A stretch of DNA of 64,000 bases. It comes from Neobacillus mesonae. GTDB taxonomy: Bacteria > Bacillota > Bacilli > Bacillales > Cytobacillaceae. Made by a program: the position numbers and the translations under genes. A model generated the notes under the pieces. That model was not told the origin of the DNA, did no database searches, and saw only the letters and a program-made list of their open reading frames with translations. The stretch covers positions 62,001 to 126,000 of the forward strand of contig NZ_JAMBNQ010000009.1 of assembly GCF_023715155.1 (NCBI RefSeq). Direction: 5' to 3'. Position 1 is the first letter of the stretch. Each line of letters starts with the position of its first letter. Shown piece by piece: positions 44,558 to 53,362 of this stretch.

Positions 44558-44779
44558 TTATTGGCCTAGGATTTCTGAGCTGTCATTACGCTCAAGATTA
44601 TACAGCGTGTCATTGGTTAGTCCAGAAATAGCTGTGCCTGCTTGGAATAATTGATCAGCAGTGGACTCTTTTTTGACATTGCTAAACGTTTTGGATTTTA
44701 GAATGGGTTTCCCTTCTTCATCCATACCCACCTGGAATACCAGGCGGAACTTTGTACCAGTTAATAATGCTTGTGCCAT
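44558..44779 (-). CDS. DUF1659 family protein
   Basis: 73 aa: ALLTGTKFRLVFQVGMDEEG, KSKTFSNVKKESTADQLFQAGTAI and NDTLYNLERND, the DUF1659 pattern. AAAGGAGGTGAT precedes the ATG. Function unknown; first gene of the small cluster. Confidence 0.9.
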   Translation of the reverse strand: MAQALLTGTKFRLVFQVGMDEEGKPILKSKTFSNVKKESTADQLFQAGTAISGLTNDTLYNLERNDSSEILGQ

Positions 44780-45069
44780 GGTCTATCACCTCCTTTCACT
44801 TTCTATATAGGAAAAAATGAGTGTAAAGGACAGGGAGGGGACAATTTTTTTCTAAAAGTATTTGAACTTCATATGGTCAATGGAAGAACCGAACGAATTT
44901 CATAGAAATAAAGATTGAAACGAAGGCTGGGCTGAACCAATGAAATGGATTTATTTTAAGAATAATTGAACGAACACGTGAATGTTGGCGGGAAGAACAG
45001 GGAAGAGAGGAATTACCGCTTCCCTGCATTGTTATTGAAAGCATTTTATTGCCCCTTTCTTCCATTATT

Positions 45070-45089
45070 GTCAATCTGTTTAGATTGAC
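45070..45089. promoter_or_regulatory. Candidate operator upstream of azoR
   Basis: GTCAATCT-GTTT-AGATTGAC, a perfect 8-bp inverted repeat about 60 nt before the azoreductase start. TTGACT and a TATTATG-like -10 overlap its right half, so a bound repressor would block the promoter. MarR/HxlR or TetR-type regulators of azoreductases use sites of this shape. Confidence 0.5.
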
Positions 45090-45150
45090 TCATATTATGC
45101 ATTCATATATCATGAAATCGAGATATTTTTTAAAAGGAGTTTTTAGTATC

Positions 45151-45783
45151 ATGAATGTATTAGTAGTAAAAGCAAATAATCGTCCAGCCTCTCAGGCTGT
45201 TTCTAGTAAAATGTATGAAACCTTCATGGAAAATCTGGAAGGTGTGAATGTCACGACTTATGATGTGTTCGCAGAGGACATGCCTTACATGGGGCAGGAA
45301 TTATTCGGTGCACTTGGAAAACTGCAATCCGGTGAAGAGTTGTCTGAAAGCGAGAAACGTATTGTTGAAGCAAGACAAAAAGCCATGGATGCTGTAACAG
45401 CAGCGGACGTTGTGGTATTTGACTTCCCATTATGGAACTTAACCATTCCAGCTAAATTACAGACGTTTATCGATTATGTATATGCTGCAGGATTCTCATT
45501 TAAATATTCAAAAGAAGGCCAATTAATCCCATTGTTGACAGATAAAAAGGCAGTTATTTTAAGTGCCCGCGGCGGTGTGTACTCAACACCTGAGACTGCA
45601 CCAATGGAAATGGCAGCCACTTATATCAAAAATGTTGTCGGCGGCGTCTTCGGTATGGAAATCGTGGATGAAGTCATCATCGAAGGTCATAATGCAGAGC
45701 CGGATAAAGCCGAAGCCATTATTGCTGAAGGCTTAAATAGAGTAGCAGAGTCAGCTAAAAAGCTTTCTGCAGTAACAGTTTAA
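45151..45783 (+). CDS. azoR: FMN-dependent NADH-azoreductase
   Basis: 210-aa flavodoxin-like quinone/azo reductase. FMN phosphate loop region NVLVVKANNRPASQAVSSKM, then PLWNLTIPAKLQTFIDYVYAAGFSFKY (in two parts, PLWNLTIPAKL and YAAGFSFKY) and SARGGVYST. It reduces quinones and azo dyes with NADH, protecting thiols. AAAAGGAG is placed for the ATG at 45151; the longer frame to 45049 reads through the promoter region. Single-gene unit. Confidence 0.93.
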   Translation: MNVLVVKANNRPASQAVSSKMYETFMENLEGVNVTTYDVFAEDMPYMGQELFGALGKLQSGEELSESEKRIVEARQKAMDAVTAADVVVFDFPLWNLTIPAKLQTFIDYVYAAGFSFKYSKEGQLIPLLTDKKAVILSARGGVYSTPETAPMEMAATYIKNVVGGVFGMEIVDEVIIEGHNAEPDKAEAIIAEGLNRVAESAKKLSAVTV

Positions 45784-45784
45784 G

Positions 45785-45820
45785 AAATAAAGCATGGGTT
45801 TTAATCCATGCTTTATTTTT
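45785..45820 (+). terminator. Terminator of azoR
   Basis: AAATAAAGCATGG, loop, TCCATGCTTTATTTTT. Confidence 0.92.
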
Positions 45821-45963
45821 ATATCATCTATTCGTTATGGAAAGCATCGCCGGTATTTTCATCCTCGAAGGAAAAGCGTTTGTTTTTTCAAGGAGGGCCC
45901 AGCCAGTTTTGTATCCTTAGGTAACTTGCTCTAGAAGCGATGGCTATGAAACATCTCGATGCT

Positions 45964-46027
45964 AAAAAACCTTCGGCTCTAAAAGTCAAAAGCGACTTTC
46001 AGGGCCGAAGGTTTTTTGCTGGCCTTT
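45964..46027. terminator. Long bidirectional hairpin
   Basis: AAAAAACCTTCGGC pairs with GCCGAAGGTTTTTT, with an inner AAAGTC/GACTTT stem. It stands alone 140 nt from the azoR terminator and may end the convergent 46122-46493 gene. The about 140 nt before it hold no gene I can see. Confidence 0.75.
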
Positions 46028-46121
46028 AGGCTGATCACTAAAGAAAGCTGCTGATAATATTCAGCACTGGAACAAGCAGTTTTTTATTCTCAGGTCAGGC
46101 ATTTTAGCTTGAGCTTATTTA

Positions 46122-46493
46122 TTATTGAACCAAAGTAGGTCCTACCAGCGATTCAGGCGGCTGGCCAAGGGCAAGGAGGCTTAGTTTGGCATATCCGTTT
46201 TTCTTGTAATTTGAGAAGATATCTTTTAAATATTGAATATCATCTTCATTTTGCAGCTTTTGAATTTCCTTTTTATACAATCGAATCACAGAGCCATAGA
46301 CAAAATCAGGAGTATTTTCTCCGGGATCTTCATTCATTAACAGGCATCCCATGTATTGATATTTGAAATGAAGTGCCCGTGTAAGATAGACGATATCTAT
46401 GAATTTCTCAAAAAGAACTGGATTTTTTCGTTGAAAAAAAGTAAGTTCAGCTTTTGCAGAAGTGAGATCGTTAATATTTGATAAGGTTAGCAT
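46122..46493 (-). CDS. Hypothetical helical protein
   Basis: 123 aa with AGGAGGG before the ATG. Soluble, helical, with YLTRALHFKYQYMGCLLMNEDPG and YLKDIFSNYKKNGYAKLS. No motif I recognise and no membrane segment. Stands alone between two terminator-like structures; function unknown. Confidence 0.7.
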   Translation of the reverse strand: MLTLSNINDLTSAKAELTFFQRKNPVLFEKFIDIVYLTRALHFKYQYMGCLLMNEDPGENTPDFVYGSVIRLYKKEIQKLQNEDDIQYLKDIFSNYKKNGYAKLSLLALGQPPESLVGPTLVQ

Positions 46494-46593
46494 TAATATT
46501 TCCCTCCTAATTATATATCCCGTATGAGTCCGATTGGTGCAGCTTACATTTAGTGAAGCGGGATGGAAAAATCCCCGCTTATTGATGTTTCAC

Positions 46594-47109
46594 TTAATCC
46601 CAAGGTTTATCTAATGAAATGTATTCTGCTAGTTCTTTACTCTTTGTTCTTCTTAATTTTCGAATTTCAGCTCGTTCTTTGGCTGTTTCATAGAGGAATT
46701 TTTCCTCTTCAGTTTCTGGAATCACACCCGGCACTGGAACTGGTTTTTTATTTTCATCGAGAGCGACAAAAGTTAAAAAGGCAGTTGCTGCGATACGGCG
46801 GTCACCTGTACTGATATCTTCTGCAATAACCTTACAAAAGATTTCCATTGAGGTTCTTCCTGTAAATGAAACAAATGATTCAACACAAACAGAATCTGTC
46901 TGATGAATCGGACATAGAAAGTCAATTGAATCGGTAGAAGCTGTTACACACTCTTTTACCCTGGAATGTCTGCGGGCTGATAATGTGGCAGCATCATCCA
47001 ATTTTTTCATTAAGATTCCACCAAATAGTGTATTATAGTTATTTAAATCACAAGATAATACTTGTGCAGTATTTACAATCCGGCTTTCACTCGCTTTTTT
47101 TGCATTCAT
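46594..47109 (-). CDS. Acyl-CoA thioesterase (hotdog fold, YkhA type)
   Basis: 171 aa from an ATG with GGGAG at about 10 nt; the frame extends upstream to 47163 without support. Hotdog helix and active-site landmarks: NNYNTLFGGILMKKLDDAATL, CVTASTDSIDFLCPI and AATAFLTFVALDEN, then an Arg/Lys/Glu-rich C-terminal helix typical of cytosolic acyl-CoA hydrolases such as B. subtilis YkhA. It releases CoA from medium or long acyl-CoAs. Confidence 0.9.
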   Translation of the reverse strand: MNAKKASESRIVNTAQVLSCDLNNYNTLFGGILMKKLDDAATLSARRHSRVKECVTASTDSIDFLCPIHQTDSVCVESFVSFTGRTSMEIFCKVIAEDISTGDRRIAATAFLTFVALDENKKPVPVPGVIPETEEEKFLYETAKERAEIRKLRRTKSKELAEYISLDKPWD

Positions 47110-47336
47110 TTCTATTAGTCTCCCTTTCCATTTTGGATTGTAGAAAAAACCCTGTATCCACATTGGTAAAAGGATTTTTTGTTACGAACACAAGTGTATG
47201 CCTTATGATCGATATTGTAAAATGGTTATATTTCATCCATAGTATAGATGGTATCTATGTAAATGCTACCAAAGATTCTATGGGTAAATAGTTGGATAAT
47301 AAAAAAAGACCGCTTTTTCCTAAAAAGAAAAAACAG

Positions 47337-48233
47337 TCACGATTTTACTCCTGCTTCTTGTTTCATGAAAGAAAGCCATTCTTTCGCCGCATAAGAGAGA
47401 TATTGTTCTTTACTCCAGATGATCGCTAAATGCCAAGAGATGGTTGGATTTACAATTCTAATTGCTTTTACATGTTCCGGCAGGTCGAGGGTTATACTTT
47501 CCGGCAGCAGCGCAATTCCAAGGTGATTTGAAACCATTTCCTTTATAAAGGACTGCTGAGAGCTTTCGGAGATAATGATTGGTTGAAAACCAAGATTGGT
47601 GCATGACAAGATAATCCGATCATTTAAAGCAAAATCTTTATTAAATAATATAAAGGATTCTTGGGCCAATTCGACTAAATTGACTTCTTCACGTGATGCT
47701 AATGGGTGTGATGCAGGAAGGATAAGCTTCAAATCTTCTTCCAGTATTGAACAATAATCAAACAATTCAGGCCTGGTTGGGAGGACGACAATTCCTACAT
47801 CAAGCAGGTTATTTTGTACTGCCTCTTCAATTTTTTTGGAGCCATCTTCAACTAATTGAAAGGTAATGCCAGGATATTTTTCATGAAATTTGCCTAAGAT
47901 TTTGAGAAAATCCTGGGCATCAAAAATAGGGGGGAGCCCGATGCGAATATGTCCCTTTTTGAGACCGAACAGGTTATCAAGATCCGTACTTAAATTTTCC
48001 ATCGCATGATTAATCAGTTTGGCATGCTCCAGGATAACCCGGCCGGCGTCTGTCAATGTTAACTGCTTTCGTGACCGATCAAAAAGAACAACTCCCAGTT
48101 CTTCTTCTAGATTTTTGATCATTTTGCTGATTGTCGGCTGAGTAATAAATAGTTCATCCGCTGCCCGCGAAAAACTATTCAGCCTTGCTACTTCAAGAAA
48201 ATACTGCAAATGCTTAATATCCACTTCATTCAC
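47337..48233 (-). CDS. LysR family transcriptional regulator
   Basis: 298 aa. N-terminal winged helix HLQYFLEVARLNSFSRAADE and TQPTISKMIKNLEEELGVVLFD, then a periplasmic-binding-like effector domain (GHIRIGLPPIFDAQDF). It resembles CidR/YwbI-type regulators, which sit beside murein-hydrolase export genes, but none is near. The neighbouring genes face the same way or away, so its target is not evident. Confidence 0.88.
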   Translation of the reverse strand: MNEVDIKHLQYFLEVARLNSFSRAADELFITQPTISKMIKNLEEELGVVLFDRSRKQLTLTDAGRVILEHAKLINHAMENLSTDLDNLFGLKKGHIRIGLPPIFDAQDFLKILGKFHEKYPGITFQLVEDGSKKIEEAVQNNLLDVGIVVLPTRPELFDYCSILEEDLKLILPASHPLASREEVNLVELAQESFILFNKDFALNDRIILSCTNLGFQPIIISESSQQSFIKEMVSNHLGIALLPESITLDLPEHVKAIRIVNPTISWHLAIIWSKEQYLSYAAKEWLSFMKQEAGVKS

Positions 48234-48264
48234 TCACCTTATCGAAGATTGCAGACTTCACTTT

Positions 48265-49092
48265 TTATGAACCGTCCATAAGCTTTCTGGCCCGATTTAC
48301 ATAGTCCGTGAAAAAGCCGTCTATCTTCCAATTCATCAGTTTTATCATATCCGTTTCATGATTGACCGTCCAGCAGTGGACTTGAAGCCGGTGCTGATGG
48401 GCTGCATTTACGAATGCCCGGCTGATTTTAGAAAAGTTGGGACCGACACCGTCAGCATAGGCCGAAACTTCCTTGAAATTTATATTTGCAGGGTTATCGC
48501 TTAATTGAATAAGCATAAGGCCGGGAGATTGTTGGTTGAGGTATTTAAGAATGCCTGCGTGGAACGATTCCACAATAACTTTCCCCCGCGGAATCTTCTG
48601 GCCGATTAAGTGATGTTTCCGTAAAATTTTAAGTAATTGATCTGCCGCTTTATAGTAAGGCTGGGTTCGTTTTAATTCAATATAATAGTTAACCGAGCTG
48701 CCAAATTCCTTTAAGATTTCCTCCAGAGCAGGAATGGTTTGACCGCGATAATGAGGCATTGCTTTTTCGGGGTATTTTTGATTGAACCAGGAACCGGCGT
48801 CAAGCATTTTCAATTGTGAAAGTGTAAACGTATTGACTTTCCCCCGTCCGTTTGTCGTCCGATTCACATCAGCATCATGAATCGCCACCAGTTTTCCATC
48901 TTTCGTCATGTGAATATCCAATTCCAGATAATCAGCTCCCTGTTCCTTTGCAAGCTGATAGGCTGCCATCGTATGCTCAGGTGCAAGACCTGAGGCCCCG
49001 CGGTGAGCAATAATTTTAACATCCCCTAACATGTCGGCCTCTACAGACGAAGAGATTATGACAAAACTTAATAGAAGAAATAGAACCCGCAC
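48265..49092 (-). CDS. Glycerophosphodiester phosphodiesterase, secreted or membrane-anchored
   Basis: 275 aa from the GTG at 49092, with GGTGATGA upstream; the frame is open to an ATG at 49110 with no site. N-terminal signal sequence (RVLFLLLSFVIISSSVEA), then the GDPD barrel: catalytic IIAHRGASGLAPEHT, metal ligands LELDIHMTKDGKLVAIHD, VEVYYIELK-type strand NYYIELKRT, and C-terminal HCWTVNHETD. It splits glycerophosphodiesters to glycerol-3-phosphate for carbon or phosphate supply. Confidence 0.9.
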   Translation of the reverse strand: MRVLFLLLSFVIISSSVEADMLGDVKIIAHRGASGLAPEHTMAAYQLAKEQGADYLELDIHMTKDGKLVAIHDADVNRTTNGRGKVNTFTLSQLKMLDAGSWFNQKYPEKAMPHYRGQTIPALEEILKEFGSSVNYYIELKRTQPYYKAADQLLKILRKHHLIGQKIPRGKVIVESFHAGILKYLNQQSPGLMLIQLSDNPANINFKEVSAYADGVGPNFSKISRAFVNAAHQHRLQVHCWTVNHETDMIKLMNWKIDGFFTDYVNRARKLMDGS

Positions 49093-49224
49093 AACATCAT
49101 CACCATTCATCTATTTTGAACGTTTAGTATGTCCAATTAAACAGCCATTATGTGCTAAGAGAAGGCTCAACATCAAATCTCTTTAAAGGATTTTCCTTAT
49201 CATCCTTTAAATGTTAAATACCTA

Positions 49225-49285
49225 TTGACCAACAGATATAACGGTGTTTAAATAGAACTATAAAGTGGTTGGGTCTCTGAGCCAT
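49225..49285 (+). promoter_or_regulatory. Promoter-operator of slcC
   Basis: TTGACC (49225-49230), 17 nt, TTAAAT (49248-49253), then after 11 nt an operator GTGGTTGGGTCTCTGAGCC (49265-49285). It matches the other three operators of the cluster in sequence and in placement over the transcription start. Confidence 0.75.
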
Positions 49286-49307
49286 TTGAACAGAAAGGAG
49301 TTTTCCA

Positions 49308-50258
49308 ATGAGAGTTTTGATCACAGAAATCATTTGGAATGAAGGTATTGAAGAACTAATCAAACAGGGTTTTGAAGTAGATTATGATGAAACGCTATGG
49401 AAACAGCGGGAAAAACTGCTTGATATGGTGAAAGATTATGATGCGCTGATTGTCCGGAATCAAACAAAGGTGGATCGTGAACTGTTAAATGCCGGCATTC
49501 AGCTGAAAGTTGTTGGCCGTCTGGGAGTGGGCCTTGATAACATTGATACAGCTCAAGCTAAAAAAAGGGGCATCCCAGTGGTTTATGCCCGTCATGCCAA
49601 TGCCACCTCTGTAGCTGAATACGTTATGAATGCTGTCTTAAGTGCCAATCGTCCGCTTTATCTTGCTGATGAAGATATAAAAGCAGGAAATTGGAATCGT
49701 AAAAGTTTTACCGGGGGTGAAATTGCCGGAAAAACAATCGGTTTGATTGGTTTAGGTGAAATCTCGCACCGTGTTGCCAAACGGGCTTTTGCCTTTGGAA
49801 TGAATGTAATCGGATATGACCCCTACATCACTGAAAATGACTACATTGTGACCGAGACCGGAGTTCAAGTAAAAGAAACGTTAGAAGAGGTTTTAACACA
49901 ATCTGATTTTATTTCCATCCATGTTCCTCTTACACCAGCTACACATTATTTAATTTCTGAATCTGAATTGAACTTGATGAAATCTACAGCCTTTATCATT
50001 AATACTTCAAGAGGAGGGATTATTAATGAAACAGCACTCGCTGCAGCCTTAAATCAGCATACCATTGCAGGGGCATTTTTAGATGTGCTGGAAGTAGAAC
50101 CGATTTCTCCGTCTAATAAGCTATTATTTTGTGAAACTGCGATGATCACTCCGCATATAGCCGGACTTACCGAAGAATCGCAAATAAGAACTTCTGTGTT
50201 AGTGGCAAAAGAAGCAGGGAAAATAGTGAAAGGCGAGAAATCTCTCTGCGTAATTTAG
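49308..50258 (+). CDS. slcC: (S)-sulfolactate dehydrogenase-like 2-hydroxyacid dehydrogenase (SlcC type)
   Basis: 316-aa D-isomer-specific 2-hydroxyacid dehydrogenase of the phosphoglycerate dehydrogenase branch. NAD motif GLIGLGEISHRVA, catalytic Arg in NTSRGGIINE, Glu in FLDVLEVEP and His in TPHIAGLTEES. Next to SuyAB and a ComC-like enzyme, it fits SlcC, which oxidises (S)-sulfolactate to sulfopyruvate. ComC then reduces that to (R)-sulfolactate, so the two together act as a racemase, as described in Chromohalobacter. AAAGGAG precedes the ATG. The enzyme class is sure, the substrate inferred from context. Confidence 0.82.
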   Translation: MRVLITEIIWNEGIEELIKQGFEVDYDETLWKQREKLLDMVKDYDALIVRNQTKVDRELLNAGIQLKVVGRLGVGLDNIDTAQAKKRGIPVVYARHANATSVAEYVMNAVLSANRPLYLADEDIKAGNWNRKSFTGGEIAGKTIGLIGLGEISHRVAKRAFAFGMNVIGYDPYITENDYIVTETGVQVKETLEEVLTQSDFISIHVPLTPATHYLISESELNLMKSTAFIINTSRGGIINETALAAALNQHTIAGAFLDVLEVEPISPSNKLLFCETAMITPHIAGLTEESQIRTSVLVAKEAGKIVKGEKSLCVI

Positions 50259-50304
50259 AAATATTTTTTTTAGAAAAAATAATTAGAAAATTTAAATATT
50301 ATTA

Positions 50305-50367
50305 TTGACGAATAGCCGCTATCGTGGTTTAATAAAAATATAGAAATTGGTTGGGTCACTGAGCCAA
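50305..50367 (+). promoter_or_regulatory. Promoter-operator of suyAB
   Basis: TTGACG (50305-50310), 17 nt, TTTAAT (50328-50333), then 13 nt to the operator at 50347-50367 with half-sites TTGGTT and GAGCCAA around GGTCAC. This is the best copy of the site, extended on both sides to ATTGG/CCAAT. Confidence 0.8.
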
Positions 50368-50386
50368 TAACAAAGGAGGCTTTCTA

Positions 50387-50722
50387 ATGGTAAACAATCA
50401 GGCAAGTACACTGAGCGAGAAACAGGAGAAAGTGGTTACCAGCACACACAAGTTTTTAATCCATCATCGCGGTGATCATGTTGGGGTAGCGACAAGCGAA
50501 ATTAAGCAAGGGGAAAAGGTAGTCGGCGTTTATATGGATGATAATTCCGAAGTGGTGGTTACTGCTAAGGCCGATATTCCTTTAAGTCACAAAATCTCCC
50601 TGGTTAACCTTGAAAAGGATGAACCAGTACTGAAGTATGGCGTTCAAGTAGGCATCACAACTCAAAAATGGGAAATCGGCGACTATGTTCACACTCACAA
50701 TATCAAAACGGCGAGGTGGTAG
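50387..50722 (+). CDS. suyA: Sulfolactate sulfo-lyase small subunit (SAF domain), SuyA
   Basis: 111 aa, UxaA N-terminal SAF-type domain: FLIHHRGDHVGVATSEIKQGEKV, HKISLVNLEKDEPVLKYG and IGDYVHTHNIKTARW at the end. SuyA forms the sulfo-lyase with SuyB, encoded 3 nt downstream. The same fold serves as altronate dehydratase small subunit; the SuyB match decides the call. Strong AAAGGAGG site. Confidence 0.83.
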   Translation: MVNNQASTLSEKQEKVVTSTHKFLIHHRGDHVGVATSEIKQGEKVVGVYMDDNSEVVVTAKADIPLSHKISLVNLEKDEPVLKYGVQVGITTQKWEIGDYVHTHNIKTARW

Positions 50723-50725
50723 GAA

Positions 50726-51883
50726 ATGGCACAACAACTTTATGGATATCGCAGAGAAAATGGAAAAGTAGGCATTCGAAATCATGTAATCATTTTACCA
50801 GTAGACGACATTTCTAACGCTGCTTGTGAAGCAGTTTCTAAGCAGATTCAAGGTACACTTGCACTGCCGCATGCATATGGCCGGTTACAATATGGTCCAG
50901 ACCTTGATTTGCATTTTAGAACCATGATTGGGATTGGTTCCAATCCTAACGTTGCAGCGGTTATCGTGATCGGAATCGAAGAGAATTGGTCGAAGAAGAT
51001 TGCTGACGGCATCGCTGAAACTGGTAAACCAGTATCCTATTTCTCTATTGAAAGAAATGGTGATTTAGAAATTATCCGTCAAGCTTCCTGGAAAGCAAAA
51101 GAATATGTTCAATGGGCAACAGAGCTTCAAAGAGTGCCAATTGAATTAAGCGAATTAACCGTAAGTATTAAATGTGGTGAATCTGACACAACTACTGGCT
51201 TAGGTTCATGCCCAACAGTATCTCAAGCAGTTGACCGTTTAGTTGATGCCGGCGCTACTGTTTTCTTCGGAGAAACTTCTGAATTAACAGGCGGTGAGCA
51301 TTTGATTGCTGAACGTATGGCTACACCAGAACTTCGTGCGAAGTTTATGGATATCTACGATGATTATGTTGGAGAAATTGAATCCAAAGGGGTAGATTTA
51401 CTAGGTTCTCAGCCAACTCAAGGGAATATTGCCGGAGGCCTTTCTACTATTGAAGAGAAGGCACTAGGAAACATTGCCAAAACAGGCTCTAAAGAGATCG
51501 TTGGTGTCCTTGACCCAGCTGAAAAGCCTGAAAACGGAAACGGTTTATATTTCATGGATACATCTTCTGCGGCAGCAGAATGTATTACCCTAATGGCAGC
51601 AGGCGGTGCAGTTCTTCACTTGTTCCCTACCGGCCAAGGTAATATTATTGGTAACCCAATCGAGCCTGTCGTTAAAATTACGGCTAATCCAATCACTGCT
51701 GCGACAATGAGCGAGCATATTGATGTGGATGTACAAGGTCTGCTTGCGCGCAGTATTACATTGGAAGAGGCTGGAGACCAGCTGATGGAAATAATTGCAC
51801 GTACTGTGAACGGCCGTTTGACAAGTGCCGAGTCTCTGGGACATCGTGAATTTGTCATGACAAAATTATATCGCAGTGCATAA
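50726..51883 (+). CDS. suyB: (R)-sulfolactate sulfo-lyase large subunit, SuyB
   Basis: 385 aa, UxaA-family large subunit. It starts [20 protein letters not shown] and shows [73 protein letters not shown] and [13 protein letters not shown], which I recognise as SuyB-like rather than altronate or galactarate dehydratase. SuyAB cleaves (R)-sulfolactate to pyruvate and sulfite in the cytosol, using iron. No sulfite exporter (SuyZ, TauE) or sulfite oxidase is visible in the window. Confidence 0.85.
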   Translation: MAQQLYGYRRENGKVGIRNHVIILPVDDISNAACEAVSKQIQGTLALPHAYGRLQYGPDLDLHFRTMIGIGSNPNVAAVIVIGIEENWSKKIADGIAETGKPVSYFSIERNGDLEIIRQASWKAKEYVQWATELQRVPIELSELTVSIKCGESDTTTGLGSCPTVSQAVDRLVDAGATVFFGETSELTGGEHLIAERMATPELRAKFMDIYDDYVGEIESKGVDLLGSQPTQGNIAGGLSTIEEKALGNIAKTGSKEIVGVLDPAEKPENGNGLYFMDTSSAAAECITLMAAGGAVLHLFPTGQGNIIGNPIEPVVKITANPITAATMSEHIDVDVQGLLARSITLEEAGDQLMEIIARTVNGRLTSAESLGHREFVMTKLYRSA

Positions 51884-51930
51884 TATCCAATTACTGGATG
51901 TAGTAAAGGGTATTATTACGCTTACATTTT

Positions 51931-51967
51931 CTCCCTACACATGTGGTGTGTAGGGAGTTCCCTTTTT
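51931..51967 (+). terminator. Terminator after suyB
   Basis: CTCCCTACACA pairs with TGTGTAGGGAG around a few bases, then TTCCCTTTTT. Confidence 0.88.
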
Positions 51968-52049
51968 AGTTGATAGATTCATATGGAAATGGGAAGATTC
52001 CCATAGTTTTTTTACATTCTGAAGAGAATAAAGAGTGAGGAGTTAATCA

Positions 52050-53120
52050 ATGAGAACCTTCAGTACATCCGATCTACAGGAGTTTTGCAAACAAGTGCTG
52101 GTCAATGCTGGTATGAATTTGGAGGATGCTCTCGTGGCATCTGATTCTATAGTGAAGGCGAATTTGGAAGGCGTAGACAGCCATGGCATCAGCCGCCTCC
52201 CTATCTATGTAAGACGGTTTCGTGACGGGAGGATTAATATCAATCCAAACGTCCAATTAGTTCAAAAAACGGCTTCTGTGCTCCTGGCAGATGGGGATAA
52301 CGGTCTTGGCCATGTGGTAAGTCATCGGGCAATTGTAAAAGGGATTGAAATGGCCAAGCAAAGCGGGATGTGTGCCATTGGTGTGAAAAATAGCAACCAC
52401 TTTGGCACGGCCGCTTATTTTTGCCAGCTTGCCAGTGAGCAAAACCTTGCCTGTATAGCCTTTACCAATTCCCCGCCAGGCATTGCCCCGTGGGGAGGAA
52501 AAAATGCCTTCTTCGGAACAAACCCGATTGCTTTTGGATTTCCAACAGGTAATGACCAGCCTGTCATTATTGATTTATCGACAAGTATTGTAGCCAGAGG
52601 AAAAATTATTTTAGCGGCGAAGCAGGGACAGTCCATTCCTGACGGCTGGGCTATTGATGAGAACGGAGAACCGACAAATGATCCGAAAGAGGCCCTAAAA
52701 GGGTCTGTACTGCCTTTAGGCGGAGCAAAAGGATCCGCTTTGGCGCTGGCAGTCGAAATCCTTACAGGTATTCTGTCGGGTGCTGCTTTTGGCCCCCATG
52801 TCCATAATCTGTATGATGATAATGAAACGAAGCCTGCGAATGTCGGCCATTTCTTCATTCTGATGGACATCGAAAAATTCATGCATTTGCCGGTGTTTTT
52901 TGCCTCTATCGAGAATCTGCTGCAGGAAATGAAAGACGTTCCGCTTGCGCCGGGAAATAATGAAATAAGATATCCTGGAGAAAGACGCAAACGGGAGCGT
53001 GAGAAGCGTTTATCTGAAGGGATTTCCCTGTCATCTAGTGTTGAAGACGAGCTCATTAATATTGGAAAGGACTTTCATGTGCTATTTCCGGAACCAATCT
53101 CTCTTGAAAAAATTCAATGA
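52050..53120 (+). CDS. comC: Ldh/Mdh-2 family dehydrogenase, (R)-sulfolactate dehydrogenase-like (ComC type)
   Basis: 356-aa malate/L-lactate dehydrogenase-2 family (not the Rossmann LDH). Landmarks: EGVDSHGISRLPIYV, VKNSNHFGTAAYF with the catalytic His, FFGTNPIAFGFP, LSTSIVARGKI and LGGAKGSALAL. In sulfolactate degraders ComC reduces sulfopyruvate to (R)-sulfolactate, complementing SlcC. GTGAGGAG precedes the ATG. It lies between two terminators and has no copy of the cluster operator that I can find. Symbol given by context. Confidence 0.8.
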   Translation: MRTFSTSDLQEFCKQVLVNAGMNLEDALVASDSIVKANLEGVDSHGISRLPIYVRRFRDGRININPNVQLVQKTASVLLADGDNGLGHVVSHRAIVKGIEMAKQSGMCAIGVKNSNHFGTAAYFCQLASEQNLACIAFTNSPPGIAPWGGKNAFFGTNPIAFGFPTGNDQPVIIDLSTSIVARGKIILAAKQGQSIPDGWAIDENGEPTNDPKEALKGSVLPLGGAKGSALALAVEILTGILSGAAFGPHVHNLYDDNETKPANVGHFFILMDIEKFMHLPVFFASIENLLQEMKDVPLAPGNNEIRYPGERRKREREKRLSEGISLSSSVEDELINIGKDFHVLFPEPISLEKIQ

Positions 53121-53124
53121 ATTG

Positions 53125-53156
53125 AAAAAAGGCTGTCACTTGGTCAGCCTTTTTTT
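53125..53156 (+). terminator. Terminator after comC
   Basis: AAAAAAGGCTG, loop, CAGCCTTTTTTT, beginning 4 nt after the stop. Confidence 0.92.
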
Positions 53157-53218
53157 GTTATATAGCGTACAATGTCAAAAACTTTTTTCTGTGGACAACC
53201 TCGAAATAGTTATCTGAA

Positions 53219-53342
53219 TCCAGCTTCAGCGCCCAGCCCCTCGAGATTTTATGTTTGCAGGGGATGGACGCTAAGGAAAGCTTCTAAGAGAATCTGCATC
53301 ACAGGACAGGCTGTGCTTGTTCCGAGGGTACTTGCGCTTTTT
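53219..53342. repeat. Dispersed Bacillaceae intergenic repeat, degenerate copy 2
   Basis: Begins TCCAGCTTCAGCGCCCAGCC and CCTCGAG, ends GGGTACTTGCGCTTTTT. The boundaries match the element at 5562-5735 though the centres differ. It sits between the comC terminator and the 3' end of the convergent gntR gene. Confidence 0.55.
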
Positions 53343-53362
53343 GTTCTTTTACTTAATACTGT

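Noticed and set aside
45821..45963. Possible third copy of the dispersed element
   Set aside because: It contains AGCCAGTTTTGTATCC-like words but lacks both the AGCGCC start and the CTTGCGCTTTT end.
52415..53056. 213-aa minus-strand ORF
   Set aside because: Antisense to comC, no ribosome site and no recognisable motif.
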